From positions 1 through 8,676 of the forward strand of contig CAMLMI010000184.1 in NCBI GenBank assembly GCA_946480965.1: DNA of 8,676 bases, in the 5' to 3' direction. Positions within the stretch are counted from its first letter, which is position 1; each line of letters opens with the position of its first letter. The stretch is from an uncultured Verrucomicrobiales bacterium (GTDB lineage: Bacteria > Verrucomicrobiota > Verrucomicrobiae > Limisphaerales > CANJSG01). The translations under genes were made by a program, and so were the position numbers. This document shows positions 1 to 7,900 of the stretch, piece after piece. The notes under the pieces were generated by a model. The model was given only the letters and a program-made list of their open reading frames with translations, made no database searches and had not been told where the DNA came from.

Positions 1-1
1 C

Positions 2-130
2 GGGTTGGCCGCCGACGGCAGCCTCTGGCTTCTGCCCCACGTTTCGGACCGCGACCGTGCCAATTCCCTATTCGCCCCACGATCCGCCCCGATGAAGCTG
101 GGCAATCTCTTCGATTCGCCCGCGCCGTAA
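2..130 (+). CDS. Possible 3' end of an unrecognised protein (5' truncated by window edge)
   Basis: From base 2 a frame is open for 42 codons and ends at TAA (128-130). The translated tail ends in KLGNLFDSPAP. Most codons end in G or C, as in the clear genes of this window, and the composition (charged and hydrophobic residues mixed) is protein-like. The other two forward frames also stay open for part of this stretch, so an open frame alone is weak evidence. I recognise no domain and assign no function. If real, the gene runs rightward and converges on the DMT exporter gene, with the REP-like element lying between the two 3' ends, a usual place for such repeats. I see no T-rich hairpin terminator after the stop. 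Confidence 0.35.
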   Translation, partial: GLAADGSLWLLPHVSDRDRANSLFAPRSAPMKLGNLFDSPAP

Positions 131-193
131 GCCTTGCGATTGAAGACAGGCCTCAGTGGCCAAAAAGGCGGCGAAGGCTCTGATCAAGCTGCG

Positions 194-299
194 GTAGCGC
201 AAGCCTCCTGCTTGCCTTGCCGCAACCGTCCCGCCTGCGAGGACGACCTCCCAGCGTTGTGCGCGCTCCGGCAAGCACGAGGCTTGCGACACTGCCTAC
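194..299. repeat. Degenerate REP-like inverted pair (GTAG ... CTAC)
   Basis: The element opens with GTAG (194-197) followed directly by a 19-nt imperfect palindrome (198-216) with arms GCAAGC and GCTTGC around loop CTCCT. Near the other end, 270-288 is the reverse complement of that palindrome apart from one base in the loop (arms GCAAGC and GCTTGC at 271-276 and 282-287). There the adjoining tetranucleotide is ACAC instead of CTAC, and a CTAC follows at 296-299, with another at 312-315. About 50 bp of less ordered sequence lies between the two palindromes, including a short dyad around 239-250. The layout matches a REP pair in inverted orientation (BIME-like) and has the same unit size (GTAG plus 19 nt) as the array at 8182-8278. 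It lies in non-coding DNA beyond the 3' end of the DMT gene. The family assignment is inference from structure. Confidence 0.6.
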
Positions 300-352
300 G
301 GGGCGTCGGCGCTACGGAGGATCGGCCGAAGCCATTGCCCTGCTCAGTCCAC

Positions 353-1309
353 CTACGCCTTCCCGCGCCACTGGGCCAGGACGTTGGCGGCGAGGATGAG
401 GCCGCCGCCGATGACCAGGTTCCGGGTCAGGACTTCGTTCGCGTAGTCGATGCCGGTCCAGGCGCTGAACCAGCCGGGCAGGAACAGCACCAGCACGCTG
501 GTCACGACCGGTTCACAGCAGTAGATCAGCCCGGCCAGCGCGGCGCCGACGTGCCGCTGCCACCGGTTCATCAGGAGGAACGCGCCCAGGGTGCAGATGC
601 CCACGAGCTGCGCCAGATAGAGCCACGCCGCCGGCAGCGACATGGGCCGGAACCAATCGGCGAGGTCCGCGGTCGTTCCCACGGCGACGGGCGCGGCCAC
701 GAGCGCCATCACGGCGAACATGACCAGCGTGGTGTGGGAGGTGTTGCATTCGGCGAAGCGCGGCCGCTCCAGCCAGAGGATCTGGCCCACGAATATGAGC
801 GAGGCGACGATGGTCTGGAGTTCTCCCCGCCCCATCTTCAGCTCGCGCAGGTCGAGTCCGGACAGGACGGCGATGCCGACGATGACCAGCAGGCTTCCCA
901 CAAAGAGCTGCCACGACGGCCAGCGCCGGTCCCGCACCGCCACCCACCAGGGCAGCACGAGGCAGTAGGTCTGGGTGAGGAACGCCGAGGTGCTGGCCGA
1001 GGTGTGAGCCAGCGCGTCCATCTGGAAGAGGATGCCGAGCCCGCCGAAGACGCCGACACCCGCCCCGTGCCAGACCTCGTTGCGGGTGAGCCGAGGCAGG
1101 CTGCGCGCGGTGATCGCCAGCATGACGAGGGTCGCCAACCCGAAGCGATAGACCAGGCAGAGCGAGGAGATGAAGAACGTGTTGTCCGTGGACACCAGCG
1201 GGCCTTGCAGGAGGAAGAGCGCCTTCATCACCGGAAAGCTCAGGCCCCAGCAGGCCGTCGCGAGGATCAAGCCGCGCGTGGCCCGGGACTTCAGTGCAAC
1301 ATCTGCCAT
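353..1309 (-). CDS. EamA/DMT-family inner-membrane transporter (probable exporter)
   Basis: A 318-residue membrane protein of the drug/metabolite transporter superfamily, which typically exports metabolites, amino acids or small toxic compounds; the substrate cannot be told. Two EamA repeats are visible, at about residues 13-150 and 165-312, together giving roughly ten hydrophobic helices. Residues 21-29 (WGLSFPVMK) are the typical helix-1 motif. The segment ASTSAFLTQ (104-112) and, in the second half, GLIYCCEPVVTSVL (260-273) are the matching conserved helices of each repeat. The length fits the family (about 300). I chose ATG at 1309; a TTG at 1345 would add 12 residues with no homology value, and neither start has a clear ribosome-binding site. 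The gene lies 73 bp downstream of the LysR gene on the same strand, so co-transcription is likely, and the regulator may control it. Stop is TAG (353-355). Confidence 0.93.
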   Translation of the reverse strand: MADVALKSRATRGLILATACWGLSFPVMKALFLLQGPLVSTDNTFFISSLCLVYRFGLATLVMLAITARSLPRLTRNEVWHGAGVGVFGGLGILFQMDALAHTSASTSAFLTQTYCLVLPWWVAVRDRRWPSWQLFVGSLLVIVGIAVLSGLDLRELKMGRGELQTIVASLIFVGQILWLERPRFAECNTSHTTLVMFAVMALVAAPVAVGTTADLADWFRPMSLPAAWLYLAQLVGICTLGAFLLMNRWQRHVGAALAGLIYCCEPVVTSVLVLFLPGWFSAWTGIDYANEVLTRNLVIGGGLILAANVLAQWRGKA

Positions 1310-1382
1310 GCTGGCATGTTGGGGCGGGCGCTGGGGCGAGGGCAATCCCAGTGACGCCGGGCCCGGACGCGGTTTCCAGGTC

Positions 1383-2327
1383 TCACGCCCGGGGTTTCTT
1401 CAGCGCGGGATGCGTCATCTGGTCGAGCAAACGCGGCAATTGTTCCGCCGTGAACTCCACGAAGGTGCGGATGCGCTGGGGCACGTGCCTTCCGGCGGTG
1501 AAAACCACGTGGGCCTCCACCGTGGGCAGGCTCCATTCCGGCAGCACGCGCACCAGCGTCCCGGCGGCGAGCGCGTCGCCCACGAGCCACTCCGGCTGGA
1601 CGGTGAGCCCGGCCCCGAGAATGGCGGCCTCGCGCAGGGCCGTCATGCTGTCGAGCAGGAGCGCCGGCTCGAAGCGGACGACCTGAGTTTCCCCGCCCCG
1701 TTGCAGGGTCACGTGGTCCCGGGAAAGGAAGTGCGGCTGGAGCACGCCCATCCAGGGCCAAGCCTTGAGATCGGCCGGGGTCCTCGGTTGGCCAACGGAC
1801 TTCAGGAGCGCGGGGGCGGCCACGAGCATCCGCCGCAGATCGGCCACCTTGCGCGCGGCGACGGACGGATCGGTCAGTCCGCCGACCTGCACGCCGCAGT
1901 CGAAGCCTTCCTCGATGAACCGGCTGGGACGGTTGATGAGGTGCAGTTCGGCGGTGATCTCGGGATGTTTCCGGCGGAAACACGCGAGCAGGCGCGGCAC
2001 CAGCCATTGGCCGAAGTCCAGCACCGCGACGAGACGGAGATGGCCGTGCGGGCGGTCCTTTTCGGCCCGGAGCCGCTGGCTGGCCGTCTCCGCCAGGCCC
2101 AGCAGTTCCCGTGCGTCCTCCAGCAGCGCCCGCCCGGCGTCGGTCAGGTTCAGGGTATGGGTGTCCCGGCGCACCAGCACGATGCCGGCGGTGCGCTCCA
2201 ACTGCCGCAACTGGCGGCTCAGGGTCGGCTGGGAGGTGTTCAGCCCCCGCGCGGCGGCGGAGATGCTGCCGCTCTCGGCGATCCGCACGAACGCCCGCAG
2301 CAGGCGCAAATCTTCGAGTCCCATCAT
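1383..2327 (-). CDS. LysR-type transcriptional regulator
   Basis: A 314-residue LysR-family DNA-binding regulator, cytoplasmic and probably tetrameric, which binds the promoter region and responds to a small-molecule ligand. The N-terminal winged helix-turn-helix covers about residues 3-62; the recognition-helix region contains SQPTLSRQLRQLE (32-44). A linker helix (about 63-90) leads to the two-lobed periplasmic-binding-protein-like effector domain (about 95-300). The segment around DCGVQVGGLTDPSVAARKV (143-161) and the ending RHVPQRIRTFVEF look like the CrgA-like/DhcR subgroup rather than the NodD-like MexT subgroup. ATG at 2327 places MMGLEDLRLL at the normal LysR N-terminus; upstream in-frame ATGs (2426, 2483) would add 33 or 52 residues of non-family sequence. 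It is divergent from the alcohol dehydrogenase across 316 bp, the classical LysR layout, and probably controls that operon and itself. The DMT gene follows 73 bp downstream. Confidence 0.95.
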   Translation of the reverse strand: MMGLEDLRLLRAFVRIAESGSISAAARGLNTSQPTLSRQLRQLERTAGIVLVRRDTHTLNLTDAGRALLEDARELLGLAETASQRLRAEKDRPHGHLRLVAVLDFGQWLVPRLLACFRRKHPEITAELHLINRPSRFIEEGFDCGVQVGGLTDPSVAARKVADLRRMLVAAPALLKSVGQPRTPADLKAWPWMGVLQPHFLSRDHVTLQRGGETQVVRFEPALLLDSMTALREAAILGAGLTVQPEWLVGDALAAGTLVRVLPEWSLPTVEAHVVFTAGRHVPQRIRTFVEFTAEQLPRLLDQMTHPALKKPRA

Positions 2328-2643
2328 GCGCGGACTGCATAACCGATATTCCCAACATCGCCTAGGCAAAGACCGTGGATGCGGCAAGGTGCGACGCTCG
2401 GCGCCGGATCGCGCCGCGCTCCGCATGAAACCGTTTTGCCTGTCTGCCGCCCCGGTCGGGGCCGCTTCCACCGTGGGGACCATCTCCGTCGGGACGACCG
2501 CGACGCCTTGCCCGGAAGGCCGCGCCTACGCCCCGAGGCGGCGGGGAATCTGATGCTTTTCCGACGACAACTTGCGGCCCGGCCCCCATTCCACAGATTC
2601 CAGACGCCTCAAACGGCTCCAACCCCCAGCCCACTCCGATCCG
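2328..2643. promoter_or_regulatory. Divergent control region between LysR and dehydrogenase-efflux genes
   Basis: These 316 bp hold no convincing gene. They must contain the leftward promoter for LysR and probably the rightward promoter for the dehydrogenase. The only AT-rich patches are at 2339-2350 (ATAACCGATATT, directly upstream of the LysR start, where a LysR autoregulatory site would be expected), 2425-2440 and 2550-2575. A GC-rich dyad with 6-bp arms GCCCCG and CGGGGC lies at 2449-2462. I could not define a confident -35/-10 pair or a T-N11-A LysR box by eye. No Shine-Dalgarno sequence precedes either flanking start codon. A 42-codon ATG frame (2425-2553) exists but has no recognisable content. 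That the region is regulatory is inferred from the divergent layout. Confidence 0.5.
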
Positions 2644-3693
2644 ATGAAAACGACCCAGACCAAAGCCTACTCCGCCACCAGCGCCACCTCGCCGCTCGCT
2701 TCCGGCCTCATCCAGCGCCGCGAACCGACCGCCACGGACGTGCAGATCCAGATCCTCTACTGCGGCGTCTGTCATTCCGACCTGCACTTCGCCCGCAACG
2801 AATGGGGTTTCACCCAGTATCCGGCCGTGCCCGGCCACGAGATCGTCGGCAAGGTGACCGCCGTCGGCTCCGGCGTGAAGAAGTTCAAGGTCGGCGACAC
2901 GGTCGGTGTCGGCTGCCTCGTCGATTCGTGCCGCACCTGCCCGGATTGCCGCGTGGGCTTGGAGCAGTTCTGCCCGGACATGACGATGACCTACGGCAGC
3001 GTGGACAAGCACCTCAACGCCCCGACCCTCGGCGGCTACTCGCAGAGCATCGTGGTCACGGAGGACTTCGTGCTGCGGATGCCCGCCAACCTCGACCTTG
3101 CCGCCGCCGCGCCGCTGCTCTGTGCCGGCATCACCACCTACTCGCCGCTGCGCCATTGGAAGGTCGGCCCCGGCCAGAAGGTCGGCATCGTCGGCCTCGG
3201 CGGGCTCGGCCACATGGGCGTCAAGTTCGCCCGGGCCTTCGGCGCGCACGTCGTGCTCTTCACCACGTCGCCCGGCAAGGTGGCGGACGGCCTTAGGCTC
3301 GGCGCGCACGAGGTGGTGATCTCCAGGGACGAGGCGCAGATGGCCGCGCACGCGGGCAGCTTCGACTTCATCCTCGACGCCGTGTCCGCGACCCACGACC
3401 TGAACGCCTACTTCAACCTGCTGAAACGCGACGGCAATTTGACGCTCGTCGGCGCGCCAGAGAAGCCGCTGCCCGTGGCCGCCTTTCCCCTGATCATGCG
3501 CCGCCGCTCCTTCTCCGGCTCGCTCATCGGCGGCCTGCCCGAGACGCAGGAGATGCTGGACTTCTGCGGCCAGCACAACATCACCTGCGACATCGAGATG
3601 ATCCGCATGGACCAGATCAATGACGCCTACGAACGCATGCTCAAGAGCGACGTGAAATACCGCTTCGTGATCGACATGTCCTCGCTCAAGTAG
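2644..3693 (+). CDS. yahK: Zinc-dependent NAD(P) alcohol dehydrogenase, YahK/CAD type
   Basis: A 349-residue cytoplasmic medium-chain dehydrogenase of the cinnamyl-alcohol-dehydrogenase branch, close to E. coli YahK (also 349 residues), which mainly reduces aldehydes to alcohols with NADPH. Catalytic zinc ligands are all present: Cys43 in CGVCHSD, His65-Glu66 in PGHE and Cys160 in LLCAGIT; Ser45 is at the proton-relay position. The structural zinc site is intact (Cys96, Cys99, Cys102, Cys110). The Rossmann fold shows GLGGLG at 184-189, and TTS (207-209) at the end of the second strand suggests NADPH preference. The C-terminal half keeps the family stretches GSLIGG (292-297) and ETQEMLDFC (300-308). 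ATG 2644 fits the family N-terminus; the in-frame TTG at 2572 would add 24 unrelated residues. The gene is divergent from LysR and 78 bp ahead of the adaptor with no T-tailed terminator between, so it may head the efflux operon. The symbol marks the nearest named relative, recalled from memory, not proven orthology. Confidence 0.95.
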   Translation: MKTTQTKAYSATSATSPLASGLIQRREPTATDVQIQILYCGVCHSDLHFARNEWGFTQYPAVPGHEIVGKVTAVGSGVKKFKVGDTVGVGCLVDSCRTCPDCRVGLEQFCPDMTMTYGSVDKHLNAPTLGGYSQSIVVTEDFVLRMPANLDLAAAAPLLCAGITTYSPLRHWKVGPGQKVGIVGLGGLGHMGVKFARAFGAHVVLFTTSPGKVADGLRLGAHEVVISRDEAQMAAHAGSFDFILDAVSATHDLNAYFNLLKRDGNLTLVGAPEKPLPVAAFPLIMRRRSFSGSLIGGLPETQEMLDFCGQHNITCDIEMIRMDQINDAYERMLKSDVKYRFVIDMSSLK

Positions 3694-3744
3694 GCCAGGA
3701 CTCCATCCGGCCACGCCCGGGACTCAGCCCCGATCTCGTGGGCA

Positions 3745-3756
3745 GTGCCCGGGCAC
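3745..3756. promoter_or_regulatory. 12-bp perfect palindrome upstream of the adaptor start
   Basis: GTGCCCGGGCAC is a perfect inverted repeat ending 15 bp before the adaptor ATG (3772). Its GCCCGGGC core (3747-3754) can also pair with GCCCGGG at 3715-3721, so the 78-bp gap between dehydrogenase and adaptor could fold into a longer GC-rich stem. No T-run follows, so it does not look like an intrinsic terminator. It could be an operator, an mRNA structure tuning adaptor translation, or chance in GC-rich DNA. Confidence 0.25.
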
Positions 3757-3771
3757 AAACTCCAAGAAAAA

Positions 3772-4962
3772 ATGAACTGCCAAACTGCCATCTCTCTTTT
3801 GCTGCTCGGCCTCGTGGCGGGCTGCGGCAAACCCGCCGCCACCGCGCCGGCCCCGACGCCGCCCACCGTCTCCGTCGCCTCGCCCATCGCCCGCGTGGTC
3901 GATGAGTGGGACGAATTCACCGGCCGTCTGGTCTCGCCGGAAACGGTCGAGGTCCGCGCCCGCGTCTCCGGCTACATCGACAAGGTCCATTTCAAAGAAG
4001 GCTCCGACGTTAAGCAGGGCGACCTGCTCTTCACCATTGACCAGCGGCCCTACCAGGCGGTGGCGGACCGGCTGAAGGCCGAGGTCGGCGCGGCCAAAGC
4101 CCGGGCGGAACTGGCCGCAGGCGAGGCCAAACGCGCCGAAGGGTTGGCCGCGTCCAAGGCGATCTCCACCGACACCTTCGAAACCCGCGTGAAATCCGCC
4201 ACGGAGGCGAATGAAGCCGTCCGTTCCGCCGAAGCCGCGCTCAAGGTGGCGTCGTTGGACCTGGAGTTCACCGAGGTCCGCGCGCCGATTTCCGGCCGGA
4301 TCAGCAACGCCCGCGTGACCGCCGGCAATCTCGTCACCGGCGGCAATTCCGCCGGAACCACGCTGCTGACCACGATCGTCTCGCTCGATCCCATTCACTC
4401 CTATGTGCAGGTGGATGAAGCCTCGGCTCTGCGTTACCGGCAGCTCTACCGCGAAGGCCGTCGCACCAGCGCGCTCTTCGAGCAGATCCCGGCGGAAATG
4501 GCGTTGGGCAACGAAACCGGCTACCCGCACAAGGGCGTGATCGACTTCGTGGACAACCAACTCGATCCGGCCACCGGGACCATCCGCGCCCGCGCCGTCT
4601 TTCCCAATGCCGACAAGCTGATGTCACCCGGCTTCTTCGCCCGCGTGCGCATCCCCGGCAACGGCCAGTATCCCGCCGTGCTGATCCGCGACAGCGCTAT
4701 TGGCAGCGACCAGGGACGTTCCTACGTGCTGACCTTGGACGAGAAAAACGTCGCAACTTATCGCCCGGTGAAGACGGGCCCATTGCTTGATGGCCTCCGT
4801 GTCATCCGCGAAGGACTTTCGGCCAATGACCGCGTGGTCGTTTCGGGCCTGATGATGGCGCGCCCCGGCCAATCGGTGAGTCCGCAGGTCGTGCCGATGT
4901 CCACCAACGCGCCGCCCACCACCGCTGGTTCCACCAACGCCGCCCAAGCCGCCCGCCCATGA
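3772..4962 (+). CDS. mexE: RND efflux periplasmic adaptor lipoprotein, MexE-like
   Basis: A 396-residue membrane-fusion (HlyD-like) protein that joins the inner-membrane RND pump to the outer-membrane channel. The signal peptide (1-17) ends in lipobox LVAGC, predicting lipidation of Cys18 and anchoring to the inner membrane. Lipoyl half-motifs lie at about 59-92 and 165-186, enclosing an Ala/Glu/Lys-rich alpha-hairpin (about 93-162) that should contact the outer-membrane factor. A beta-barrel (about 195-290) and a membrane-proximal domain (about 300-372) follow, then a Pro/Thr/Ala tail. EWDEFTGRL (45-53) and DNQLDPATGTIRARAVF (261-277) are very like Pseudomonas MexE as I remember it. ATG 3772 puts the lipobox at the usual place; the upstream GTG (3745) lies in a palindrome and would only add 9 residues. 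The stop overlaps the pump start by 4 bp (ATGA), so the two are probably translationally coupled. The symbol denotes the closest known family member. Confidence 0.95.
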   Translation: MNCQTAISLLLLGLVAGCGKPAATAPAPTPPTVSVASPIARVVDEWDEFTGRLVSPETVEVRARVSGYIDKVHFKEGSDVKQGDLLFTIDQRPYQAVADRLKAEVGAAKARAELAAGEAKRAEGLAASKAISTDTFETRVKSATEANEAVRSAEAALKVASLDLEFTEVRAPISGRISNARVTAGNLVTGGNSAGTTLLTTIVSLDPIHSYVQVDEASALRYRQLYREGRRTSALFEQIPAEMALGNETGYPHKGVIDFVDNQLDPATGTIRARAVFPNADKLMSPGFFARVRIPGNGQYPAVLIRDSAIGSDQGRSYVLTLDEKNVATYRPVKTGPLLDGLRVIREGLSANDRVVVSGLMMARPGQSVSPQVVPMSTNAPPTTAGSTNAAQAARP

Positions 4963-7900
4963 ACATCGCCCGCTTCTTCGTGGACCGGCCGATCTTCGCG
5001 GCCGTCTTGTCCATCGTCATTACGCTGCTGGGCGGACTGGCCTTCTTCGGCCTGCCCGTCGCGCAATATCCCGAGGTCGTTCCGCCGACCGTCATCGTCA
5101 CCGCCACCTACCCCGGCGCCGACGCCCGCACCTTGGCCGAAACCGTTTCCACGCCGCTGGAGCAGGAGATCAACGGCGTCGAACGGATGCTCTACATGTC
5201 GTCCTCCAGCACGAGCGACGGCCGGGCACAGATCACGATCACCTTCGAGCTCGGCACAGACCTCGATGAAGCCCAGGTGCTGGTCCAGAACCGCGTCAAT
5301 TCGGCCCTGCCTCGCTTGCCGGAAGACGTCCGACGCCAGGGCATCATCGCGCGCAAACAATCGCCCGACCTCACGCTGGCCGCGCAGTTCTACAGTCCGG
5401 ACGGCTCCCGCGACGTCGCCTATCTGGCGAACTTTGTGAACCTCCAGGTGCGCGACCGCATCTCCCGCATCAAGGGCGTGGCTGACGCCAATTCGCTCGG
5501 TGGCCAGGACTTCACGATGCGGATTTGGCTCGATCCGAACAAAATGGCCGCGCGCAGCCTGACGGCCGGTGACGTCAACCGCGCCCTCCGCGAGCAGAAC
5601 CTCCAGATCGCCGCCGGTGCGCTCGGCCAACCGCCGGTTCCGTCCGGCACGGACTTCCAATACACGCTCGTCGCCCAGGGCCGTTTGTTGACGGCGGAAC
5701 AGTTCGGCGACGTGGTGGTGAAGACCGGCGCGGACGGCGACGTGACCCGCGTGAAGGACGTGGCCCGCGTGGAACTCGGCGCCCGCGACTACTCCAGCAA
5801 GACCTACATGGACGGCTTCAACGCCGTTTCCCTGCGCGTCTTCCAGCTCCCCGGCAGCAACGCGCTCGACACCTCCGACGCCGTCTATGCCGCGCTGGCG
5901 GAGATGAAGAAGAGTTTCCCGCCCGGCGTGGACTACCGGATCAACTACGACCCGACGAAGTTCATTCGTTCCTCGGTCGAAGCTGTGCTCCACACCCTGG
6001 TGGAAGCCGTGCTGCTGGTGGTGATCGTCGTGGTCGTCTTCCTCCAATCCTGGCGCGCCTCGATCATTCCGCTGCTGGCCGTGCCGGTGTCGTTGATCGG
6101 CACGCTGGCGGTGATGCAGGTCTTCGGCTTCTCGCTGAACAACCTCTCGCTCTTCGGACTGGTGCTGGCCATCGGCATCGTGGTCGATGACGCCATCGTC
6201 GTGGTGGAAAACGTGGAGCGCTTCATCTCGCAGGGCCTAAGGCCGCGCGAAGCCACGATCAAGGCCATGCAGGAAGTGACCGGCCCGGTCATCGCCGTGG
6301 CGCTGGTGCTCTGCGCGGTCTTCGTGCCGACGGCCTTCATCACCGGCATCACCGGCCAGTTCTACAAACAGTTCGCCCTGACCATCGCGGTCTCGACCGT
6401 GATCTCGGCCTTCAATTCCCTCACGCTCTCGCCCGCGCTCTGCGCGCTGCTCTTGCCCGAACACGGCGCGCCGAAGGACCGCATGACGAAGTTCCTCGAT
6501 GCCACGATGGGATGGTTCTTCCGGGGCTTCAACCGTGTCTTCACCCGCGCGGGCGATGCTTACGCGGGACTGGTGAAGCGCCTCTTGCGGGTCAGCGCCT
6601 TGGTCCTGGTCGGCTACGCGGGCCTGGTTGGACTGGGGTTGTTCACCTTCGCCAAGGTGCCGACTGGCTTCATTCCGTCGCAGGACATGGGCTACCTGCT
6701 CGTCGTCGTGCAATTGCCCGATGCGTCGTCCTTCGAGCGGACCGACGCCGTGGTGCGCCGGGTGGACGAGATCGCGCGCGGCATTCCCGGCATCGCCCAC
6801 ACCTTCGCCATCTCCGGCTATTCGTCCGTGCTCCAGGCCAACCAGCCGAACGTCGGCGCCGCCTTTCTCATCCTCGACGACTTCGACAAACGCAAAGACC
6901 CGGCGCTGCGCGGCGACAAGCTCCTCGCGACCATCCGCCAGAAGCTGTCCGTCGTGCAGGAAGGCCGCGTGCTCGTGCTGCCGCCGCCGCCCTTGCGCGG
7001 CTTGGGCAACGCCGGCGGCTTCAAGATCCAGGTGCAGGACCTGAACAATGCCGGGCTGGCCGCGCTGGAAGGCGCGACCCGGCAGTTGCTCGACGCGGCC
7101 CAGAAGGATCCGCAGCTCGTCTCGTTGATTTCGGGCTACCGCGCGAACGTGCCGCAATACCGCGTGGACATCGACCGCGCCAAGGCCAAGAGCATGGGCG
7201 TGAGCATGACCGACATCGGCGAGACGCTGCAGACGTTCCTCGGGTCGGTCTATGTGAACGACTTCAACCTCTTCGGCCGCACCTGGCAGGTTTACGCGCA
7301 GGCCGAGCCGCAGTTCCGCCTGACGCCGGACAACGTCAACCAGCTCCAGACCCGCAACGCCCACGGCGAGATGGTGCCGCTCGGCGCGTTGGCCAAGGTG
7401 GAGAAGATCGGCGGCGTGGACCGGCTCCAGCGCTACAATCTCTTCTACTCGGCCGACATCTCCGGCAGCACCGTGGCCGGCGTCAGTTCGGGCGACATGA
7501 TCAAGAAGGTCGAGAAGCTGGCGAAGGACCACCTGCCAGACGGCTTTTCCATCGAGTGGACCGACCTGACCTTCCAGCAAATCCTCGCGGGCAACACCAT
7601 CGTGCTGATCTTCCCGCTCTGCGTGGTCTTCGTCTTCCTCGTGCTCTCGGCCCAATACGAGAGTTGGGGCTTGCCGCTCGCGGTCATTCTCATCGTGCCG
7701 ATGTGCCTGCTCAGCGCCATCGGCGGCGTCTGGCTGGTGGGCCGGGACAACGACATCTTCACCCAGATCGGCCTGGTGGTGCTGGTCGGTCTGTCGGCCA
7801 AGAACGCGATCCTGATCGTCGAGTTCGCCAAGCAACGCGAAGACGCAGGACTGAGCGCCTTCGACGCGGCGGTGGAAGCCTGTCGGCTGCGGTTGCGGCC

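Noticed and set aside
153..172. Hairpin GGCC-TCAGT-GGCC followed by AAAAA, as a terminator for the 2-130 frame
   Set aside because: The run on the plus strand is A, not T, and the stem is only 4 bp; on the minus strand the T-run precedes the stem.
68..292. 74-codon leftward frame over the REP-like element
   Set aside because: The translation mostly consists of the palindrome read as protein; no other support.
134..1354. 406-codon rightward open frame opposite the DMT gene
   Set aside because: The opposite strand encodes a clear EamA protein; this frame gives a Gln/Arg/Gly/His-rich low-complexity translation, typical of the antisense of a GC-rich gene.
2328..2483. N-terminal extension of the LysR protein to ATG 2483
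   Set aside because: LysR proteins begin a few residues before the LRLLRAFV helix; the added 52 residues are not family-like and would occupy the promoter region.
2425..2553. 42-codon ATG frame in the divergent region
   Set aside because: No ribosome-binding site, no recognisable content, lies in a region expected to be regulatory; kept only as something to test.
2362..3714. 450-codon leftward open frame opposite the dehydrogenase
   Set aside because: Antisense shadow; the forward strand holds all zinc and nucleotide-binding motifs.
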